The notes beneath the pieces were generated by a model. The model saw nothing but the letters and a program-made list of their open reading frames with translations, did not search any database and was not told the origin of the DNA. The position numbers were made by a program, and so were the translations under genes. Shown here in pieces: positions 32,240 through 43,150 of a stretch of DNA of 64,000 nucleotides (the first letter of the stretch is position 1; each line of letters starts with the position of its first letter). The stretch is from Ursus arctos (Eukaryota; Chordata; Mammalia; Carnivora; Ursidae): positions 72,172,727-72,236,726 of the forward strand of contig NW_026623100.1 of the NCBI RefSeq assembly GCF_023065955.2, given 5' to 3'.

Positions 32240-32899
32240 CATAATGGAGGGGCCTGAGAGCATTTGCCTGGAATAGGGAGAGAATGAGGACCCTGAGCAC
32301 TGAAGGGAGGAGGGACGGCCAGGAGCAAAAGCTCGAGGGCCAAAGGCAGTCAGAATTACTCCTTATCCAGTCTTTTTGAATGGAAAACTTTCAAAGACAA
32401 AATGATCACCAAAGTGAAGGGTGAGCATGTGGCCCATCTGGAAACCGCCTGAGCGGGCAGAATCCCTTGTCCCTGTCAGTACCCTCCGGGTCACAGGAAT
32501 CCTACTCAACCTGCAGCCCTAACCATTCCCAGGAGCTAGGAAGATACATGCTTCCCTCCCAGTTTGTCCTGAATCGGTGATCACATTCTGAATTTATGGG
32601 CTTCCCAGTATCGCTTCTGCTCAGGCGTTCTCCTGGGAATGAAGCCAGAGACATCGGCAAGATCTGATGAGACCTCCTGCCTGCCTTTGCTGGATTGCGG
32701 TCCCTTGCCAGTCTAACTGCCAGAGCACTTCTCCACCGTCCACCTGCCTTCAGCGTCATTGCCAAAGAGCAACATGAGAGTGACCGCCTCGGTGTCTCCT
32801 GGCAACGGGCAGCTTGTAAAGCACACGGTAGATGTCACCTGTCATCAGGGAAAGTACTACATTTAGCTGGGTTAGAAAGTCAGTTGAATTTGGCAAGTG
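32240..32899. other. Unique non-coding sequence
   Basis: No repeat or gene recognised. Confidence 0.4.
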
Positions 32900-33365
32900 C
32901 TGCGACACTGGCCTGAGCCCCGTAGGGGAATCCGAGATGCATCAGTAACAGCTCTTGCCCTCCGGAAGCGTGCAGTCTAGTGCAGAAGAAAGATCCAAAC
33001 GCAGAACCCTCAGTGGTATCTAACAGAAGTCTGATTTTAAAAGGCAGTTGACTGTCTCCAATACACAGCAGAATGAAATATTTAAGAAGATGTTTTCTAA
33101 ACTGGAGTGGAATCTGCATAAAAAGTGCTGACCAAACCAAGTATGAGTGGAAGGGCCATTGCAGGAGCGGAGAAGAGGCCGAGAAGGCTGGGCTCTCCGT
33201 GCGTGGAGCAAACAGCTGGAGCAGGGAGGAGGCGGGCAGGCTGAGAGCCACCACAGTCTGGTGCTACGGGGGTCTGTGGGACAGGGGGGAGAAGTAGGGC
33301 TGGGAGGGAGGGGTCAGATTATGGGTGAGGTCAGATTATGAATGATGGAGAGCTTTGAGGCTCTG
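32900..33365 (-). mobile_element. Probable antisense L2 fragment
   Basis: 'cagctcttgccctccggaag' with 'gcgtgcagtctagtgcag', then 'ggtcagattatgaatgatgg' and 'agctttgaggctctgttaag', in the order of a reversed L2. A 13-base repeat 'ggtcagattatg' occurs twice near 33314-33342. Divergence is high. Confidence 0.5.
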
Positions 33366-34195
33366 TTAAGAAATTTGCATTCCCCACCCCACCCCAAAGC
33401 AATCAACATTGCCAAGGTCACAGAATGCGGATTGCTCTCAGCTCTGTTTTAGGGCAGACCCCATGGTGGCTGGATGGGGGGATGGGATGGGGCGGAGATT
33501 GTGCTGCAGGCCAGATGCCAGAAAAAGATGAGAGAGAGTTCCTACTGCCATGACCCTGGTGGATCCCACTCAAAGGCAAACTGCACGGGGAGGGGAGGAT
33601 CATTTAAAGCTATGGGTACTGAAAATAGCTTCCGTGCACGTTGACAGCCTTTCTTTTGGAAAATGGATTACTGGTGGATTGTTCAAGTCTCAGTTGACGT
33701 CCCAATGAGTCCCGGCAAAAAGAGATAGAACCTGGGACCACAGGCAGCTGTATGCACCATGGATACCATCAGTGGATGCATTCATTTCCCAGGAGCCTGG
33801 TTTAGCCCTTGTGCTGGAATCGCTGAGCACTGTGGGGCATGCCTCCCAACAGCCAGATCCACCCAAGTCAGAGCTGTCCTGCCACCCAGAGGCCCTGCAC
33901 GAAGCTCTAAGGAGCCTTGGCACAAGGAAGCACCACATTCGCTGACTCACTCCCTCATTCACTGCACAAATATTTGTGGAGTTCACTCCAATGATTAAAT
34001 CCTTTCAACAAAGGGAAAGGACTTTACCGTACTCTTTATTAGTTATTGGATTTTCCATTTCTTGGTGTGGGGGTGGAGAAGATGCAATAAAGGCAAACAG
34101 TTTGAAATTGATCGTTTGCTTCTCTCCAGGGTAATTTCCTGGCAACTGACAAAATTTGCAGGCTGTGAGAAGCAGTCAGGGACTTGTTGGGAAAC
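33366..34195. other. Unique sequence with an L2-like scrap
   Basis: 33950-34010 ('cattcactgcacaaatattt') looks like an antisense L2 terminus. A G-rich stretch 33472-33496 has four short G-runs. No gene recognised. Confidence 0.4.
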
Positions 34196-34199
34196 CTCT

Positions 34200-34530
34200 T
34201 CCTTTGTAGTTTAGATTTTAAAAAATAATCTCTCTAAGCCCCCAATTTCCTTATTTGTAAAATGAGAATAACAACCCTGACCTCACAGGGTAGCTGTGAA
34301 CAGGTTCACCACCATGTGGAAGTGGAAAGCAGTGCAGGGCAGAGCTCTAGGGGGCGCCATTCACACAGACTGCAATGTGAACAGTGCCCTGTGGAGTCGC
34401 TCGATACACAACCTCCACAACCGTGTGTGGCAGCCCTGGTGCTGAGAGAGGATCAAGGGAATAAAGCTATGAAAGCACTTTATAAACAGTTAAGGGCTGT
34501 TATAATCACTACAGCTATTGCCCAGGACAT
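34200..34530 (+). mobile_element. MIR SINE fragment
   Basis: 'ccaatttccttatttgtaaa' plus 'atgagaataacaaccctgac' and 'ctcacagggtagctgtgaac', later 'gaaagcactttataaacag'. Roughly 110 bp of unrelated sequence separates the two halves. Confidence 0.65.
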
Positions 34531-34727
34531 CCAAGGGAATACAACAAATCCCAACAGTGAGGCCAGGGGCACTACTGAGCCAGGAGCCGCTTGACTTGAT
34601 GTTGGGGGTATACGCAAGAGCAACAAAGAACTTTAGCCCTGCAGATGGGAAAGCTTACAAGCCATGACCTGCTGAGGGCAGGAGATGAGGAATCACAGAA
34701 AAAGGGAGCAGAGAGTCACAGTACAGA

Positions 34728-34875
34728 TGGGTGCTGAGTGTTTACTTTATTCCAGACGCTCTCCCAACAAGTTACATGTATTGTCTAATTTAATCCCCAT
34801 GACCACCCTATAAGGTGAGTACTGCTATCCGTTTCACAGCTGAGAAAATGCTCCACAGTGTGAGTAGATACTAGA
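34728..34875 (+). mobile_element. MIR SINE fragment
   Basis: 'gagtgtttactttattccag', 'tttaatccccatgaccaccc', 'tataaggtgagtactgctat', 'cagctgagaaaatgc' follow MIR order. Confidence 0.75.
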
Positions 34876-35469
34876 CCAGGGGATCGTGGGTTAGAAGCAG
34901 TGGAGCAAAGAGCTGCAACCAGGCAGCTTCTGCAACAGCTGTGCTTTCATCCACCTCCTCCTGCCTCAACAGAAGAGAAACCGCACTGCGCATGAGGCTT
35001 TCTGTGCAGAATCTGGGCATCGGCCGCCCAGCGGTGGGGAAAGAGACGAGGCCAACAGATCAGGTGCTGATGGTGCACTGGGTGCTTGTAGATGCTCGTC
35101 CCCGCCCTCCAGGACCTTGCACTGTGTCTGAGGCAATCAAACATCCTGGAGACAATCAGTAAATCCATCACGTGCTACCAGGCAACTGTGTGCTTAGCAA
35201 AAGAAACAATTTTCTGAAATGCTTTCTAAAGGACCTGGAGCCTGACCAGGGTCTTAGAAGGAAGAATTTGGAAGGAGGTGGAAGGGAGAGTGCTGTCTCC
35301 AAATTTCTCTTCCGTGGGGCGTGATCGGGGTGGGGTGGGGTGGGGAGATGACGTAGAAGTGGCCTGGTTCTCCTGACGGAGATACTACTTCTAGGCCCCT
35401 GCATTCCTACCATATACTCTGCCTCCTTTCAGTCACTACGGAAACATAGCTGTGCTGCTGCTTCAGGCA
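34876..35469. other. Unique sequence with a G4 motif
   Basis: No repeat or gene recognised. 34980-35115 has several CpGs. The G-quadruplex motif at 35327-35345 is annotated separately. Confidence 0.4.
35327..35345 (+). other. Perfect (G4T)3G4 quadruplex motif
   Basis: Four GGGG runs separated by single T loops. This architecture is associated with very stable parallel G-quadruplexes. It lies outside recognised repeats. Confidence 0.9.
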
Positions 35470-36080
35470 CAGTCTACAATGTAAGCCAACTTATGCCACT
35501 CCTCTGCTCAAAATTCTTTTTTTTCCCTCGCTCGAAATTCTTTAGCAGCTTTACATCTCACTCAAGACTCAGAAAAAAACAAAACAAAACAAAAAAAGCT
35601 TTTAATCATAATCTTCCCATCCTTCACACATTCGCTACCTCTCTAGACCCATTTCCCCCTTATTCCTTCTGCCTGCAGGCCCCATTAGCCTCCTGCTAGC
35701 CCTTGAGTTCTGCATGCACATACCTACCTCAGGACCTTTGCACTTGCTTCCTTACTTGAAATGCTCTTCCCCTGATATCCCAAAGTCTCCCTCCCTCACA
35801 TGCTCCAGATTTCTTCAATGATAATTTATCAAAGAGTCCTTCCCTAACCACTCTGCATATGGCATCAGGCTTGGCACTCCCTACCGCTATTTCCTACATC
35901 ATGTCCTCCATGGCACATAGCTGTTGCTGCTCTTGTTGTTGCCTGCTCCTCACATTTGGATGTAAACCCTTTGAAAAGCAGACTTATGTGTCTTTTGTTC
36001 ACTACTACTGGAAAAAAGTGTCTAGTACAGTGTCAGGTATTTGGTAGGGCTCAAGTAATATCTTTTGAATGAATAATCTG
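35470..36080 (+). mobile_element. L2 LINE 3' region
   Basis: Sense L2, well preserved: 'atgccactcctctgctcaaa', 'caggacctttgcacttgctt', 'cttgaaatgctcttcccctg', 'gagtccttccctaaccactc', 'tctagtacagtgtcaggtat', 'tcttttgaatgaataatc'. An A-rich block at 35572-35597 is a local expansion. Confidence 0.85.
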
Positions 36081-36092
36081 ATTTATCACTTT

Positions 36093-36162
36093 AGCTTCTC
36101 CTTTTTTTTTTTGAGATTTTTATCCAATAAAGGGTGCTGCTCTTTAAGAAAAAGAGAAGCTG
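36093..36162. repeat. Imperfect inverted repeat (hairpin)
   Basis: 'agcttctc' followed by a T-run at the left pairs with an A/G run ending 'gagaagct' at the right, about 40 bp apart, directly after the L2 tail. May be the ends of a tiny non-autonomous element or chance. Confidence 0.5.
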
Positions 36163-36849
36163 AAAACCATTGCTCTAAATTACGGAAGCTATTGCTTGAC
36201 AAATTTAGGCTATCAGTTTGAAACACTGAGACATCAGAGCTCCATTCTAGGCATCTCGGACTCTAAACTTGGCAGTGACAGGATTGAATCCAAAATACAG
36301 ACCCTGGTTTTCAGGAGTAAGCAATTGTTACTGCCCCTTCCCCCGCCTTGGTTTCTAAATGATCCTTTTCTGCAGCACAATCTCTAAGCTCCCACAGCAA
36401 AGCTGAGACACACGATAAGGCCCTCTCCAAGCAGCATTGTCAACATGACAAGACTACTAGGCAGGATTTCTGAGCTCACGGCTGGGCCCACGAAACGAAT
36501 GGTCCTGTGGCCGGTTGCCTATTCCTGAAGCACTTTCTGTGCGGTCTCTCCATCTGATGCTTTTGAAGCCACACTGACTGTTCTTGGATGACTTATCTCA
36601 CCAGGCCAAGGAGACGCTGTCTCGAGATGATAAAGTTAGAGAGGTACATCAGCGACTCGTGGAGCCTTGTTGTAGTTCTTCAAATATTCCTCGAACAGAC
36701 TTTATAATTCATTCACCCCTATCTCTGAAAGTGTAATCTACGTGAAGACAGAAACATAATGGGCTTTGGTCACTTGTTCCCCAGCTCCTACTGCAGTCCT
36801 GACACAGAGTCAGCCCCCCAAATGGATTGTGGGATGAGTAAATGCACAG
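36163..36849. other. Unique non-coding sequence
   Basis: No repeat or gene recognised. Confidence 0.4.
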
Positions 36850-37205
36850 AGAACCTGCACATTTATTCTGCAAAGATGTTCTCAGAACCTTCTATGTGTC
36901 GTGCACGGACAGATACAGAAGAGGCAGAACCACAGTGTTCCAGCTGGGGTGGCCAGTCACGCTGGCTCTCTGACAGGCAGAAACAAAACATGAACGTTAC
37001 CCTTGGGCGCTCTCAGTCTAACGTGGGGTGAAGACAGACATGCAGACAATGATCGATAAAACAAAGCAGGATGAAATAATAGCAAATACAGTTGTGAGGC
37101 ATAGAGGAGCACAAAGAAAGGAGCAGTTGAGTCTGACCTGGAAGGGTAGTCAGAGAACATGTCTGAACAGGCCATTGCTACTGAGCCTTCAAGTTCAAGA
37201 GGAAA
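36850..37205 (-). mobile_element. L2 LINE 3' region, antisense
   Basis: 'ccttctatgtgtcgtgcacg', 'gacatgcagacaatgatcga', 'gaatgaaataatag'-like stretch and 'ggtagtcagagaacatgtct' follow the reversed L2 order. The 97-codon plus and 109-codon minus frames here are not genes. Confidence 0.6.
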
Positions 37206-37889
37206 TAATCCAGTCAGAGCTACAGTCAGAAGGAATAGTAAAAAAATGGGGGAACGGTCCTTTCTCCTTGTATCTTCCTCCAACACAATGGGCTGAACGT
37301 ATCAGGGACACTCTGCAATAAAAGACCACTTCAAAAAAATACATGTCTAATCCATTATGGACTGATAGTTTTGGTAAATACAGTAAAAATGCCAAAACAA
37401 TGAGAACTTAACTATAACAGACCTAGGAGTTAAGTTGATGGCATCCAGGGACAAGTTGAGCAGCTCACCTGTGTGATTCGGGAGCAAGTTAACAATTGTC
37501 AGGTTGCAGAGGGGGTACAAGGGTGGGCCAGGCTCAGCCACAGGACGGTCCAAGGTGTCGAGCTGTGAAGAACAACCCTGCACCCATACTTCTTTGGTTT
37601 TTACCTCTAGTACCTGTGAGTTCTGTGGAGAGCATAGGGCTGCCATAGAATCAGGGACAATGTGAGATCTTTAACACTGACGTTCTATTAGTTCAGTCTC
37701 CCTGACAATTATGTTTTTTTAAACGAGCAAAGTGTTGAGCTTGATCCCTGCATGAATTATGTCCTACAAAGGAGGGATAGGCAATATTTCTAGGTTAGAT
37801 TATGCACCTTGGGATCTCACAAATGGGGTTTTTACTATCTGCACGTATGTGGTAGAATGGCTGTTTTTGTATTTTTATAGTTTTTAAAG
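37206..37889. other. Unique non-coding sequence
   Basis: No repeat or gene recognised. Confidence 0.4.
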
Positions 37890-37903
37890 AAAGTCATTTT
37901 CCA

Positions 37904-38112
37904 GGGGTGCCAGGGTGGCTCAGTCGGTGAAGCGTCTGAGTCTTGGTCTCAGCTCATATCATGATCTCAGGATCAGGGGATCAGTTCCTGCCTTGGGCCC
38001 CACCCGCAGCACGGAATCAGCTTGAGATTCTCTCTCCCCCCCACCTGCCCCTCCCCCCACTTGCACTTGCCCTCGCTTGGTCTCTCTCTAAAATAAATAA
38101 AATCTTTTTTAA
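37904..38112 (+). mobile_element. SINEC (tRNA-Lys SINE)
   Basis: Head 'ggggtgccagggtggctcag', 'tgatctcaggatcaggggat', CT-rich linker, 'aaataaataaaatctttttt' tail. Exact 14-bp duplication 'aaagtcattttcca' at 37890-37903 and 38113-38126. Confidence 0.95.
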
Positions 38113-38379
38113 AAAGTCATTTTCCAATTCTTCAATTTAAACCTATGTTTAAGTGAAATGAAGGAGACCTGCCGCGACTTCAGAGGCAAGACATATACTA
38201 ACTGGTGTGGTCTGCTAGTTACCTTACAAACCCACCATCACCCCATTTCCTAAGATTGTAAGAGGGAGAGATTTTTATCAGCAAGAGTCTCAAGGGAAAA
38301 AATTCTTTCCCCTCAGAACTCTTATAGAAGTAATCTCTCTGGAGGTAAAAATAATGAGACAAGGAAAAAAACTCTGTGA

Positions 38380-40448
38380 ACCCTCTATTCAACATTGAGC
38401 TAGAGGTCCTAGTCAGTGCCTTAAAAACAAGTAAGAAACAAAAATAAGAGGTATAAAAACTGGGGAGAAAAAAGACAAAATGTATTATGTGTAGGTAATA
38501 TGATTTTTTTATGTTGAAAATGCAAGATGATCCACAGATTTACTGTTAGAATTATTTCGAGATGCAGGGGCACCTGGGTGGCTCAGTTCAACCAACTCTT
38601 GATTTCAGCTCAGGTCATGATCTCAGGGTTGTGAGACTGTGAGGTTGTGAGATTGAGCCCCACATGCGTGTTCACGCTGGAATTGGAACCTGCTTAAGAT
38701 TCTCTCTCTCCCTCTGCCCCTCCCCCTCCCTCTCTAAAAAAATAAAAAGAATTATTTGGAGATGTTAGCAAATTTGCTAGATACAAAATCGGTATAAAAA
38801 TTAATTCTATAACTACATACCAATAATAAAAAGTGGAAATTTTTAATTTTTTAAGGAGCATATCTTTATAATAGCAACAATAACAATGAAAACCCTGAGA
38901 AAATTTAGGAATAAATCTCACAAAGATATGCAGGGTCCTTACAGAGAACATTATAAAATATTATTGAGAGACTGTTAAAGAACAATGAAAGAAAATGAGG
39001 AGATACACAATGTCCTTGGGAAAAAAAGCTCAATATTGTAAACTTGACTGTTCTCCTCATATATATGCAAAGATTCAGTGCAATTGCAATTAAAATCCAT
39101 ACACAGTTGTGTGTGAGAAGTGAAAAATTGATTCTAAAATGAATTTGGAAGAGCAAAGGGCAATATCCAGACATTCCTGAAAAGGGGTCAAGTGAAGGAC
39201 TTGCCCTACCGGGTATCAAGATTTGGTAGGAAGAAGAAAGAAGAGAAAGAAGGGAAGTAGGAAGAGGTGGAAAAGGAAAAGGCTATAGAAATTATGGGAA
39301 CACTGGTACTGGTTCAGGCATAGGAAAAAAGGGTCGCAAATTAATGACAAAGTTAAAACTGCAGACAAGTGGACGAATGACACTGTTCCTTAACAGATTC
39401 TCGAGTATTCGGTTATCCATGTGGGACAAGAATTGAAGCTGGATCCCTACCTCACACTACACCCACAATCTATTCCCAGTTAACTAAACACTTAATTGGA
39501 AAGGTAAAGCCATAAAATATTCAGAAGACAGTGTCTGAGAATTCCATTATGATCTTGTGGTAGGAAGGGATTTTTAAAACAAGAAAGCACAAAATACAAA
39601 GGAAAAGACTGATTAACTTTAAGCTTTAAAACATAAACTTTTATTCAGAGAAAGATACTATAAAGGGAGTGAAAAGACAAGCCTCGAATAGAAGATACAA
39701 CTTGCAAAGGTTAATATCCAGGTTATAGAACTCCCACAAACTAATTTTTAAAATGAAAAAAAAAAAAGTTGAACGAAAGACACGAATAAGACTTTCATGA
39801 TAGAGGAAACACACACACAAAACCCATAAAATTATGAAAAGACCCTCAAGCTCTTTCTTAATCAGGTAAAAGTCAATTAAAACCACAATGAGTCACCATT
39901 CCAAATTCGGCAGACTGACAAAATTTAAAAGTTGGTCAAAAAGCTGGAACAATTTGAATAATAAAATCAACTGCAGAGCGTTAGATTCTAACCCCGAGTA
40001 TGAAGTGAATTTCCATGAGTCCATATGGATATAAATAAATGACTAAATGAGTTAATAAATGGGAAGAAGAGACAAATCTCCTACATAGAAGCATAAGAAC
40101 ACATTATGTAGATATTCCACTCAAGAGATATTGCATAACTCCCATTTCTTGTGTGTGGGCTGCACATAATGCCTTTCTCCAGAGCGTACAGAATGGAAAA
40201 GGGAGCAAAGAGAGTAAGTTTATAGAAGACAAATCTGCAACACTACTTCAGCTGGGTGGTCAAGGTCAACAAGTCATGTTGGCCGTATGTATATACCCTG
40301 GATATGAACTCAGGTAGGTGGCACTTGACCTCTGTGATCTTCTTCCCCCCAAACCTGTAACTCCAATATGGTTGTAAGAAAAGCATCAGACAAATTCCAA
40401 TCAACGAGCATCCTACAAACTCCCTGACCAGCACTGCTGGCAACATCA
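38380..40448 (+). mobile_element. Old L1 (L1M type), ORF2 3' part plus 3' UTR
   Basis: Starts in ORF2 ('ttcaacattgagctagaggt'), runs through 'tcagtgcaattgcaattaaa' (about 39080) and 'tcagaagacagtgtctgaga' and an endpoint 'caatgagtcaccattccaaa'. It passes into a 3' UTR of old type ('cagctgggtggtcaaggtca', 'tatataccctggatatgaac'). Many stops and frameshifts; no functional reverse transcriptase. A SINE interrupts it at 38565-38747. Confidence 0.85.
38565..38747 (+). mobile_element. SINEC (tRNA-Lys SINE) inside an old L1
   Basis: Head 'ggggcacctgggtggctcag', 'ctcaggtcatgatctcaggg', short internal repeat 'gtgagactgtgaggttgtga', CT linker, A-tail. 17-bp duplication 'agaattatttcgagatg' (38548-38564), repeated with one change (c to g) at 38748-38764. 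Confidence 0.95.
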
Positions 40449-40659
40449 AGTTCCGCAAATGGTAGCCTGCGGCCAAATCCAGCCTACCATCTGTCTTTGT
40501 AAATCAAGTGTTATTGGAACACAGGCACACCCATTCTTTGCATATTGTCTACTGCTACTTTCCTCTACAACGGCAAAGTAGTCGTGACAGAGCCTCTGTG
40601 TCTTGCAAAGCCAAAAATATTTGCTTTCTGGCTCTTACAGAGAAATTTTGTTGGCACCT
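40449..40659 (+). mobile_element. Ancient DNA-transposon-like repeat (family X), third copy
   Basis: Best-preserved of three copies: 'gtagcctgcggccaaatcc', 'aagtgttattggaacacagg', 'ctacaacggcaaagtagtcg', 'aaaatatttgctttctggct'. It abuts the L1 3' UTR on the left and a MaLR-like piece on the right. Confidence 0.65.
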
Positions 40660-40885
40660 TCCATCCTCAAAGCCAGCAAGGGCAGGTCAGATCCTCCTGT
40701 GCTTGTAATTTCTCCAACTTCTCCTTATGCCACATCTCTCTGACTGCAACCAGAGAAAACTTTCTGCTTTTAAGAACTCATGTGATTGGATCGGTCCTAT
40801 CTGGGGAATCCAGAATAATCTCCCTGTTTTAAGACCTGGAAACCTTAATTATATCTGCAAATTCCTTTTTGCTACCTAAGGTAAC
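40660..40885 (-). mobile_element. MaLR-like LTR piece
   Basis: 'catcctcaaagccagcaagg', 'tatgccacatctctctgact', 'aagaactcatgtgattggat' and 'atctgcaaattcctttttgc' match the interior of a reversed MLT1-like LTR. Ends are not defined. Confidence 0.55.
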
Positions 40886-41171
40886 TGTGATTTGACTATG
40901 AAGGTCTTTGAGAGGGTCATTCTGCCGACCCCAAAATTTACTAGGAAAGAATTCACCCAGGACCTGCATGACAACTGCAGGGCCCAAGGGTCACCACCCC
41001 GACAGCAGGCCCCTGACACACATGGCTAAGCCATCCGGGTTCTTTCTTCAAATCTCAAGTAGCCTTGCCATCCTGCAGTTTAGGCAAAAGGACCTATTAA
41101 TTGGTTTTGGCCTATGAAGTGAAACCCATTTTATTATCCTGGCATAGGGCCCATCGCAGAGCTAGAATTTG

Positions 41172-41312
41172 AGAAATACCATCTTTTAGCTATGTGACCT
41201 TATGCAAATCATTAACATTTCTAGGCCTTCGTTTCTTTCTCTCAAAAATGGAGATAATGCCATTTGCCCTAACCTTCCTCACAGGACTGTGTGAGAATCA
41301 CGTGAAGGGAGG
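41172..41312 (+). mobile_element. MIR SINE fragment
   Basis: 'ctatgtgaccttatgcaaat', 'ggccttcgtttctttctctc', 'aaaatggagataatgccat', 'ctcacaggactgtgtgagaa' in MIR order. Confidence 0.8.
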
Positions 41313-41329
41313 GAAGCAAAAAAAGACCA

Positions 41330-41520
41330 TTTAAGAGGCCTACTATAGGCCAGGGATTGTACCAGATTCTTGGCTGCACGATTCCACTTCATCCTCACAC
41401 CAGCCTCGTAGTGTGGCTGTCAGTCTGCCTGTATAACAGGTGAAGAGGACAAAGCTCCAAGACGCTAAGTGACTCATTCGAGGTAACACAGCTAGTAAAT
41501 GGCCCAGCGGGGATCCAGCC
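41330..41520 (+). mobile_element. MIR SINE fragment
   Basis: 'ctactataggccagggattg', 'cttcatcctcacaccagcct', 'taacaggtgaagaggacaa', 'gaggtaacacagctagtaaa' in MIR order; second MIR in tandem. Confidence 0.8.
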
Positions 41521-42029
41521 TCTCAGCTGACCCTCTCCTGGACGGATCGATTCCCCGTGGTACGTCCCACACGCACGAGATTACGAGGGCGAAAGACCTA
41601 GAGCCGCACCCCTCACCCGGTGGTAAGTGGGGAGCAGAGCTGCTGTATGTAACCCCCACCCTTGCCAGGTTCTCAAGTATTTCCACACCAAGTTCTTCGA
41701 AGCCAGTGATAGCACTTCTCCCCGTTCTTATGCCCTCCAAGGACAAGAGAAGACTAATTCAGTCCAACAAATGTTCTGGCCTCAGTTTACGATTCGTGTC
41801 CAAACGTCTAGTTCTCCAACATCAAACTCCTCTCGGTTCAGAAACCGCATTTGGCTAGATTTTTGGTGGCCTCTCTTTCCCTACACCAGCCACCCAGACC
41901 ACTTGTCTCCTTCTAGCAATTCTTACTCACCCCCTCCCCAGGGGGCGAGTCCTGGGTCATCCAGCTCTCCAGCTCAATCCTGCAGACTACTTCACAGTGA
42001 ATTGGGCTGAGCCATGATAGTGACCGCTG
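41521..42029. other. Unique non-coding sequence
   Basis: No repeat recognised. Plus frames of 119 and 127 codons overlap in different phases and start in MIR sequence or just after it, so neither is credited. Confidence 0.4.
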
Positions 42030-42215
42030 CCATCGTCATGGCATCATTTATTACGTGCTGACTCTTTCTTATTATTGTCTTTAGTTTCAATTAATCCCCA
42101 TAACAACTTATGGCACAGGTGCTCATGTTAAAGATGGAGCCACTGAAGAACAATGAAGCTGGGTAACTTGTCCCAGGTCACACAGTTCATGAATGGCTGG
42201 GTCAGAATTTAAATC
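42030..42215 (+). mobile_element. MIR SINE fragment
   Basis: 'aattaatccccataacaact', 'gttaaagatggagccactga', 'cttgtcccaggtcacacagt', 'aatggctgggtcagaatttaa' type markers in order. Confidence 0.8.
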
Positions 42216-42499
42216 ATTGTGCAAGGTCAGGGGTTCTCAGTTCAGGCTACTGGAAAATTTGCTTTGAAGCAACGCTTAGCCTGCAAACTCTAATCTCTTT
42301 TCTTTGTTGGAAAGACTCAAATGAAGCCAAGGGCTCCTTGGTGATTATGGGGCATGGAGGATTGAAATCCGGAAGATTAGGGATTCTGTAGTATCCAGCA
42401 AAATCATGAAAGGACAAGATTTGTTTCATGTCTTGGCCGTACTTTTCCTTTTCGGTCCCCTCTTTGGTGACCACGGAGTTCCCTGGTCAAGGTCACCGG

Positions 42500-42865
42500 G
42501 GTCCTGTCAACCCTGGCTGCAAATCCCTGTTCTGCCAGTTGGGAACTTCCAGCAAAGCTCTTAATTCTTCTCTATTCTAGTGACCTCATCTGCAAGATGG
42601 AGATAACAGCACACATACTTCGCAGCAATGGTTCTCGAAGTGCGGTCCGCAATCGCAGCGTCGGCATCACCTGGGACCTTGTTCCAAATGCACCTACCGA
42701 ATCAGAAATTTTGGAGGTGTAGCCTAACTCTTTGGATTTACAAGTCCTCCCGGTGATTCTGAGGCACACAAAGACTGACGGCCACTGCTGTAGAGGGTTA
42801 TTGTGAGCCTTCAATGAGATTAAGTCTATAAAGATCTAAGCTTGGCACATAATTCCAGACACTGA
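42500..42865 (+). mobile_element. MIR SINE split by a MER5A
   Basis: The left half 'ccctgttctgccagttggga', 'tgacctcatctgcaagatgg' stops at about 42622. The right half 'gggttattgtgagccttcaa', 'gatctaagcttggcacataa' resumes at about 42788. Removing the MER5A restores a continuous MIR. Confidence 0.75.
42623..42787 (+). mobile_element. MER5A hAT MITE inside a MIR
   Basis: 'atggttctcgaagtgcggtc', 'ggcatcacctgggaccttgt', 'ctaccgaatcagaaattttg', 'ggtgattctgaggcacacaa' and terminal 'gccactg'. Near full length. Confidence 0.85.
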
Positions 42866-43017
42866 AAGATCAGGATACTTCAGATTCCTTTAAAAACAGG
42901 AGGAACTATGAATTGATGAGTCATCAACACTTTAGTGTGAACTAGTTTAAAATATTTTGTAGGAAGTATTTGTACAAAGCAGTGAGATTTAGTAGACTGG
43001 TTGGTTTTTTTTTTTTC

Positions 43018-43150
43018 TCATTAAAAACAAAAACAGATGGCAGAACTGGGGCTCAAAGAGGTGAACGTTTTTCCAAGGTTACCTGGAGAGAAATCCAGAA
43101 ATACAATCCAGACTGACTCTGCTCTTGGTTCATTTTCCAGCCCCCACATT
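43018..43150 (+). mobile_element. MIR SINE 3' fragment
   Basis: 'actggggctcaaagaggtga', 'ttccaaggttacctggag', 'aatccagactgactctgct' in MIR order. Confidence 0.6.
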
